64,000 nucleotides of DNA, from contig JAJEKV010000084.1 in assembly GCA_021234155.1 (NCBI GenBank), forward strand, positions 1,240,001 to 1,304,000, read 5' to 3'. Within the stretch, counting starts at the first letter, position 1, and the number at the start of each line of letters is the position of its first letter. Source of the stretch: Isoetes taiwanensis. Taxonomy: Eukaryota > Streptophyta > Lycopodiopsida > Isoetales > Isoetaceae. The translations under genes and the position numbers were made by a program. Shown piece after piece: positions 57,344 to 64,000 of this stretch. The notes beneath the pieces were generated by a model. It worked only from the letters and a program-made list of their open reading frames with translations. It ran no database searches and had not been told where the DNA came from.

Positions 57344-60300
57344 TTACTGTTTTTTTGCGGTTTCTTTGTTTGCCGGCCTGTTTTCCGATGAGGGGGGCCG
57401 AATAACGAAGGTGTCCCTTAACGTAACGGTCCTGTTGAATACGAGATTTTCTGGCCCGCTATCTTTGTCAACACAGAAGTATCCTGCAACAACAAAAAGA
57501 CATCACCAAAATTAGAACCAAAACATAGAGATATAACCACAACGCAAGTAAACCTGTCCTCTCGAACTGGAAAGCATCTCCCAGCTTGGCATGTGCCAAA
57601 GTAGGTGTGGCAAATGCTCCTCTGATGATTTCAAGCGACCTTGGATTGCGATCATCTAACCAGTCATCTTTTTTCCCTGGGTTCTGCAAAATTGACAGAA
57701 TGCATGAGCGGTCTTATAGCAATGGTCAGACATAAACATAGTTTTTTTTACCTCAGAGTTGAACAACTTGTCAAACAAACGGGCTTCAATACGAAGTGGA
57801 TCAATGCCCGGAGAAGGCTCTGCAACCCAATGCAAAACCCCCTGCAAACAAGGAATAAATCAGTGGTTAAAATAGAGGGAATAAAAATAGTGGATCCAAA
57901 CCTTCGGTTTAGTGCTCTTGTTGGGATCATAAATTGCATGAATCTCAATAACTTCGTTATGATCATTAGTGACAATATCGCAACATTTGATAGGATATGC
58001 ATATCTGTCAAAATACCAAGTAGATAAGATATAATTATGATATGCAATCGACAAATTGCCACAATCTCCTGCAATATGGCTACTGACCTCAATAATACCG
58101 TCTTTCCAAGTGCAAGACCATAATAATCTTTTGACGAAAATCAGATTTCTCTATATAAACTACACGCGTAAATGGTATCTATAACATACAGAAACTTTAA
58201 ATCAGCAGTCACTAAATATATGACACAATTCAAATCCACAATGTTATCTTACCTGATAGGTAGCTAAAGGATCGCCATCTGGCCACTTTCTCCCTTCTAC
58301 TATCTCTACTTTACCTTCTTCAAAGTTGTCTATTACCACCTAAAATGGAAGCAGACTCAATAGCAGTGCTTGGGACATAACCCTGAAAATGTTACCTTCA
58401 AAGGTGAAAGCACCACCATAGTCCTTGGTGAATTTCGATTTAGATCGTCCCTAATATAGTGCTCCAGCAGCTCAGCTCTAATCATCTTGTTGTCACTGCC
58501 AAGAGAGTGGGAGGTGAAAGATTAAAAGGTTGAACTAAGGAATTTAGGGCCCAAAGCCAAATGTCTGACAGTCAACTATGCTGGACCAGTTAAGCAGACA
58601 TGGAAGAGATACTAAGAGGATGGATATGATCAGTGAAAACATGAAAATAGTCCAGCTACCTTCTTGCAATTCCTATCCCACGACAGAATGCATTTATAGA
58701 TTCAGGCGTTGCCCCCCTTCTTCTGAGCCCCGACAATGTCATCAGCCTAGGATCATCCCATCCATTTACAAAACCACCTGTTACTATATGACATATTAAG
58801 GTGCTGTATCAGTTACAAGCACCAGGCTAGTTCTGTTTCCTTCCTTTTATAGGGGACAATGTGCGCTGTTCCAACTTAACAAAACAAAAAGCAGGGTACC
58901 TTGGCATGTCCAATATGTAAATAACCATTAGGTTCTGGAGGAAAACGCGTCACAAACTTCCCACCCGTTTCTCTCAGATGCTTCTCCAACCTTTCCCGGG
59001 AATTGCTCGGCCGCCAAATAGAACCATCACTGAAAAAGATTTCTGTATGCACCTACTTAAACCAGCAAAAGTAGCACAATTAGCCTGAAATAAAAACCAG
59101 GTCATATTAGATGCAAACTCATTGCCAAGTCATTATAACGTTGCGCATAGAAATGAACAATTATAGTGCATATAAGCAAAACAATCCATGATAAGTACCA
59201 TAAGTCTAAAATCATAAAGATTGAAAAGCATGTTAAGTTTGCTACGTACAATATTATTATCCTGAGGCTTTGGAAAAATTGCATAAGGGTCTGTTTCCTC
59301 TAAGATTGTGGCAGTTGCATTCTGAATGACATCTATTGCACCGTTTGTATCCTGTAGAAGGATCATAACACATTAAATGTTTCGAAGATCAAATATATTT
59401 GTGACAAACATGACACACCTCAGGTTTGGCCTTCTTTTCCTTTTTCTTCTTTGTAGGTTTTTCATCATCCTCTGGAGTTCTCTCCCCAAGCACATCCTTA
59501 AGTTGAATGTCCATAATCTCCTGCAATTAAAGCATGATCATAAAACCAGCTTGAATACTATCATGCAAATGAGGGCACACAATTACCTTCACTACTTTTC
59601 CATCTGCCCAAGGCTGAAGTTCACGGACCTGTGATAATAACAGGCCAACTGCAGAAAAAAAAATCATATAATTTAGTTATCAGCAACACCAACGTGCACC
59701 AAGATATCAATGTAACATTCACCATTTGTACGATAACGTTGAGCTATCAGAAGGTCCATATTACTTCTGATAACGTTCCTAACAGCCATGGATATTTCCT
59801 CTGTAGAAACTTCGATGCCTGCAATCATGTGCAGAATTATTAGTTACTGACTCAACCCCATTCCCCTCGATTAAACTTCACACCAAGTTCAAAATCTTGC
59901 TTACCAACTCCACATTTAAGTGCAAACTCGTTTGAGTCAAAATTATCAGATCCAACCGAATTAAAATATTGAAAAGCTGCTTCTAACTGTGTATTAGTCT
60001 TGATCTGTAGGACATTATATGCTCAGTGATACTTAAAAGATTGCTATATACACAGCCCTATAACAGTTCTAAATATAATTAGCTCTGAAAGAGAATTTCC
60101 TGAAAGATTAAGTTTTATTCATCAAAAAAATAAGTCTATGAACCTTAAAACACATCTTGACAATGAAAAATAGTTGAAATGAAAATTACACTTACCTTTT
60201 CAGAGATGACATTAGATATGAGGAAAGGACGATGCGTTAATGCATTATTTGGGAATTTTGTAGCCACCTATATAACGAGGAAACAAGGTCAAGTACGATC

Positions 60301-60757
60301 AAGAAAAAATACCTCAAAGGGCAATTGAGATGAGAAGAAATGGATAGCACCCACAAGAAAGGACGAATCTGGCAATCCATCATGACACAAAACCTACCGT
60401 ATAAAGTAGATTCCCACAAGCCCTTGTGCAACTGTTCTCAACATTAGCCTGATAGAGCAAACGGCCAAGTATACACATAAAAGGAATTACACAATATATG
60501 AAAAGGTTCCAAATGCTTTGAAGGTAAGGAAACAGCAATGAAGTACTAACCTCACGGATTACGCCAAGAAGGTTAGTTGTCACTTTGGCATTGGCTACCG
60601 TTTCTTGAGCGATTCTTTCGTCCAGACCAATCTTGAGGAAGGCCCTGTCGGGCTTCGGACGACGAAGTTCCTCGGCCGCAAAAGTCTCGGGGTTTAGTGG
60701 TGGTGGACTAAAACGTAGGTAATATCCGGGGCGATCTGGGCCCTTGGAGACACACAT
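57344..60757 (-). pseudogene. Glutaminyl-tRNA synthetase gene lacking its catalytic core exons
   Basis: About 16 minus-strand exons. ATG at 60757. The N-terminal RNA-binding domain is complete (FLKIGLDERIAQETVANAKVT, NSVGSDNFDSNEFALKCGVG, VRELQPWADGKVVKE), followed by a Lys-rich linker (KPTKKKKKEKKAKPE). The exon at about 59055-58907 has [17 protein letters not shown], the class I HIGH motif. The next exon (58782-58658) starts GFVNGWDDPRLMTLSGLRRRG, which normally lies about 200 residues later, just after the KMSKS-type loop (VMSKRKL). Only a 120 bp intron separates them, so the rest of the catalytic fold is absent. The remaining exons encode the complete anticodon-binding barrels (APRT-type VVLSPLKVVIDNFEEG, DYYGLALGKTVLLR, GVLHWVAEPSPGIDPLRIEARLFDKLF) to a TAA at 57344. 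No other stops or frame breaks are seen. As it stands it cannot be an active synthetase. Confidence 0.85.
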
Positions 60758-60954
60758 GTGGCATGATGATCTGGCCTTTTCACTGCAACGGAAGATACCA
60801 GCTGGACGAATGAGTAAGCTCTAGATTTGGTTTTCTACGATTCCGCACATAACCTTGAACCTTTGGATTTCCAAAGCTAATGGAGTATGGGTGGAGCCAT
60901 TGCCCCTATGCTAGGACATACAGAAAGGAGTAATTCTAGGGTCAGCTCGTGGGC

Positions 60955-60992
<38 letters not shown>

Positions 60993-61180
60993 ATCCACGA
61001 AATTTTCTCTTGACCAAAATTCTCCAACAAGAAAAAATTTGGCATGAAATTTGCCCCGATTTTGTCTTTTCGACAAGATTTTGGCAATGCTCGCTTGTGG
61101 CCACTTAGCAGAGAACAGATAGGTCGAGTAGAAATTGAGTGGAATCTATCTCGGGGCAAAATTTTGACCCCTTTTTTTGG
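60758..61180. other. Upstream region of the GlnRS gene with poly(A) run
   Basis: Contains a 35-base A run at 60957-60991 that may mark the end of a retroposed sequence in plus orientation; the preceding 60 bp are not recognised. Confidence 0.5.
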
Positions 61181-62989
61181 GGGCTATTGATATGGAGTGT
61201 CTGTGGTTAAGAGAGATAAGGATCTGCCCTTTTAATGCATTGGTATTGTAATACGTGAATATTATGTTCTATACATGTAGAAGACTATGTATTTTTATAT
61301 GCATTGTAATACGTGAATATTATGTTCTGCATGACTTTAACATGTTGGTATCATTGAACAATGGGTCTAACGAGATCGGTTTTTAAACATTGGTCCAAGA
61401 TAGGACAACAAAGTCATAATGCCAAGAAATCGAGAACTTTACTTATTAAAGGAATTCTCAGTTACATGCTAATGGGGAAATAATGGACTATAATTTGGAT
61501 TCTTTCTAAACACATGCATGTTGTGGAAGGCATTGTGCCATCCGGTAGGACGCCCTAGAATGCATGACGATGCTCCCATCAGACAAATACGGGAATTCCC
61601 TCCCGTAGCGACTACATCACCATGGAAGGGTCGTCCACAAACTCGGACCACTTGGGATGGCCAAGTGTCCGGTGAAGGACACGGAGGTGTCATTCGGCCC
61701 CACGCCCTCTATGGGAACCCTATATACGGAAGCGCATATATATGTTAGCACTTAGCAATTATACACAATACAATATACCACCACGAAGGGTGGTCCATCC
61801 ATCATCATATAACCAACAAGACAAGGACACGATAATATAAGCAATATACCATAAATAAGGGCTCTACCCCGGGCTCAGACTCTAGGGGGTCGACTGAGGG
61901 TCAAGGTCTCCAGATAACATCAGGCAGAGATATAACATGGTGTTGGCTGGCATAGAACAATGGCTAAGTTAGTCCACCCCATCCGCTCCTCCCATGCACA
62001 CTTTCATGAGATAGGCCAAAACATGTTATGGCGTGGTTATAGCCTTGGGAGACGCTTAATCCCATGGGATCACCCCATGAGACTACTCGAGGCGCCTCCC
62101 CCGGTCCGATGAGGTAGGTTAGGGAGGTGTCCCCTCATCGGGCACAATGGATCCCTTGGTGTGCTAGAGGACAGGGGCCCACATCAGCAGTCCCTGCATA
62201 TGTACCCGACTTACTTCCCTAAATCTAAAGGCCGGCTCATCGCGCCTGTTCGAGCCCATGACGCCCCTATAGGCACGATATCCTGCGACCCAGGGAGTGT
62301 CAGCCCATACTCGGCCCCTTCAGTGACCAACTGTAAGCCTAGCACACTATAGGAATCGTGGTAGCCACACTAGGCAAGGTCCCACCCCGCTTTCACCATC
62401 ATACCCATTATCCGCATCAATCACAACATAGCATCCACAGCCATGTGTGGGTTCTTGTTCACAGTCGCATTTATCGGGTCTTAAGGGTTCTAGCTAGAGA
62501 CATATCTACTACTAGGAAGCTTTCAGTTCTCTACCCACCCTTATCCCCAAGCACATAGGAGGAATAGAAAGATAATACATAATCATAAATAAAACATCCA
62601 TCATCATTTTAGTAGCACTCAAAAGAGAATTTATCCATCCATCTAGTCATACAAGGGTTAGTGAAGCACAAACTATCTAGAGACTAATCGGTCTCTTGGC
62701 TAGAGCCATTATCATGAAAGACTTTCATTCTTCAAGTCCGGATGCAAAGCAAAGAAATAGCTCCTCCCTTATCCACTTTTTTCCAAATCGATTTGGGCAG
62801 TAATTGGGGGTATTGCACCCTAATTTTAGTAAGTTTTTCGTGGCCAATCGATTTGGGCCAGGTAGCTAATAAAGAGCCCTTTTAGGTTAACCCAAGTTGC
62901 CCCCTAATGACCTATAAGGGTCCACTTAAGCCCTCGTAACGTGTCATAGTATGTATACATATACTATATAAATACGTGAGAACGCCACA
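61181..62989 (-). repeat. Probable LTR of a chromovirus
   Basis: On the minus strand an LTR appears to begin TGTGGCGTTCTCAC at 62989, directly after a polypurine tract. Its other end was not located, so the left boundary is only a limit. No coding region is seen inside. Confidence 0.5.
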
Positions 62990-62999
62990 TTCTCCCCTT
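62990..62999 (-). other. Polypurine tract of the chromovirus
   Basis: Minus strand AAGGGGAGAA precedes the LTR start. It lies about 455 bp after the end of pol. Confidence 0.6.
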
Positions 63000-63453
63000 G
63001 GAATAATGATGTCCTCAAAGATTGGGATTAGGTTAGTAAGAAATAATTAAGTTATAGAAGATAAAATTACTTCATCAAAGCGATAAAAAGCTATAGAAAA
63101 CGATTAGTGATCAAGTTTTTAGGACCTGTAGTCCATTCATAATGTATAATAAACACCATATCAAAAAAATTACATCGAGCATACATGTAAAACAACACTG
63201 AACAACAAGAGATAGCCCCGAGAGACCTGAATCTTCTACGATGCCACAAAGAGACGCTACTAGCTGCATAATTACAAAGACATTAGTACTTATGAATAAT
63301 TAAAATAGTGTGGTTGAAGGACCACCCCCTAAAAGAAAAAGAAATAGGAATGAAGGAAATCCTATCATGCATAAGGCTTGCATTTTGTCTCTACAGAAGG
63401 AATGACAATGTTTCCATTATAGCAAAGATATAAATGTGTCCTATCATGAATGC

Positions 63454-64000
63454 CTAAATGCCCATTTCCCCATCTAGGATGCATCTATCCCAACCCCTTA
63501 TATGATCCCCGCCGATCGAACACTCACATGATCCCCCGTCGGATCCATAATGCAAAGGCTTACCATTAGAGTTGGAGTCGATCGCATCATGAATGGTTCG
63601 GCCCTGGCATTGCCGCATAAAGTCTGAGTAAGCCTTGTCCAAATTGACTTTAAGGACCCAGGTTGCATCTTCTGTTGGTAAGTGTTTCCACTTAACCAAG
63701 TACTGCAATATTTGAGTCTTGTGAGTCTGCTTATATGCACGATCAAGGAGAGCCTCCTGCACAATCTCCAGCTGCTACTTCGTCATCTCCAGAAGTGTCG
63801 GCGTGTCAAGGATCTCTTCCAGATCGGGTATATGCTTCTTGAGAAGGCTGATGAGATCTTATAGACCTTCAAATGTGCGGGTAGATTCAACCGATAGGCT
63901 TGGGAACCTATCCTTTCAGTTATCTCAAAGGGTCCCGCCCATCTAGGTGCTAGCTTCTTACAATTGCCAATTTTGTGCTTGGCCTGCTTGACCTTAATCT
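63454..64000 (-). pseudogene. Chromovirus integrase C-terminus with chromodomain, partial
   Basis: Runs off the right edge of the window. From the edge inwards: KHKIGNCKKLAPRWAGPFEITERIG (GPF/Y motif of Gypsy integrases), then after frame changes a chromodomain-like stretch, LDRAYKQTHKTQILQYLVKWKHLPTEDATW (broken here as LDRAYKQ ... YLVKWKHLPTEDATW). Chromodomains steer insertion towards heterochromatin. A TAG near 63777 and a frame change show decay. Confidence 0.8.

Noticed and set aside
60877-61159. Overlapping frames on both strands with Lys or Phe runs
   Set aside because: They are translations of the 35-base A run.

Overview
The window is a stretch of nuclear DNA from a land plant. Evidence is GT-AG introns throughout, an oleosin-type domain, a START-domain lipid protein, a plant-type mitochondrial 2-oxoglutarate/malate carrier, a cytosolic-type glutaminyl-tRNA synthetase and typical plant repeats (Tat/Athila-like Gypsy, a chromovirus, Helitrons, PIF- and Mutator-like non-autonomous elements). 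A non-seed plant seems likely, but the species cannot be fixed from the sequence alone. Several ORF boundaries in the supplied reading use non-ATG starts, so starts are given only where an ATG or a splice site supports them.

1-27 kb. Nearly all of this is one candidate DNA transposon (650-26791), bounded by 32-34 bp terminal inverted repeats with TA flanks. It has been invaded by an 11.2 kb Gypsy element (2496-13662, 5-bp GTGCT duplication) and a 4.3 kb Helitron (18337-22623). Without these it is about 10.7 kb. It carries a broken DDE-transposase-like gene near its right end (23603-26012, minus), an acidic gene of unknown function (13850-15249), another unknown gene (1318-2175) and a family of four short coiled-coil genes sharing an N-terminal motif. 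Twelve 61-67 bp inverted repeats with conserved arms (TCACACGACGCGAA / TTCGCGTCGTGTGA) and mostly unrelated centres lie between the genes. I saw none outside the element. This hairpin-punctuated element is the strongest candidate for an undescribed system.

27-35 kb. A 508 bp foldback element, a partly duplicated gene that joins an oleosin hairpin (perfect proline knot) to a hemerythrin HHE domain (30232-30938), a pyrimidine-rich tract, and a 2.2 kb element with about 110 bp terminal inverted repeats.

35-47 kb. A complete six-exon mitochondrial carrier gene (35373-37109, minus), a PIF-like element just upstream of it, and two diverged, head-to-head copies of a gene with an HUH endonuclease signature (38749-40412 minus, 42365-44308 plus), probably Replitron-like Y1 transposases. 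A Gypsy relic and a small Helitron lie between them. A START-domain gene (45133-47157, minus) follows.

47-64 kb. A long gene-poor stretch with a PPR fragment, a Helitron terminus and a 200 bp near-perfect inverted repeat; then a glutaminyl-tRNA synthetase gene (57344-60757, minus) whose exons for most of the catalytic core, including the KMSKS-type loop, are missing; then the 3' end of a chromovirus running off the right edge.
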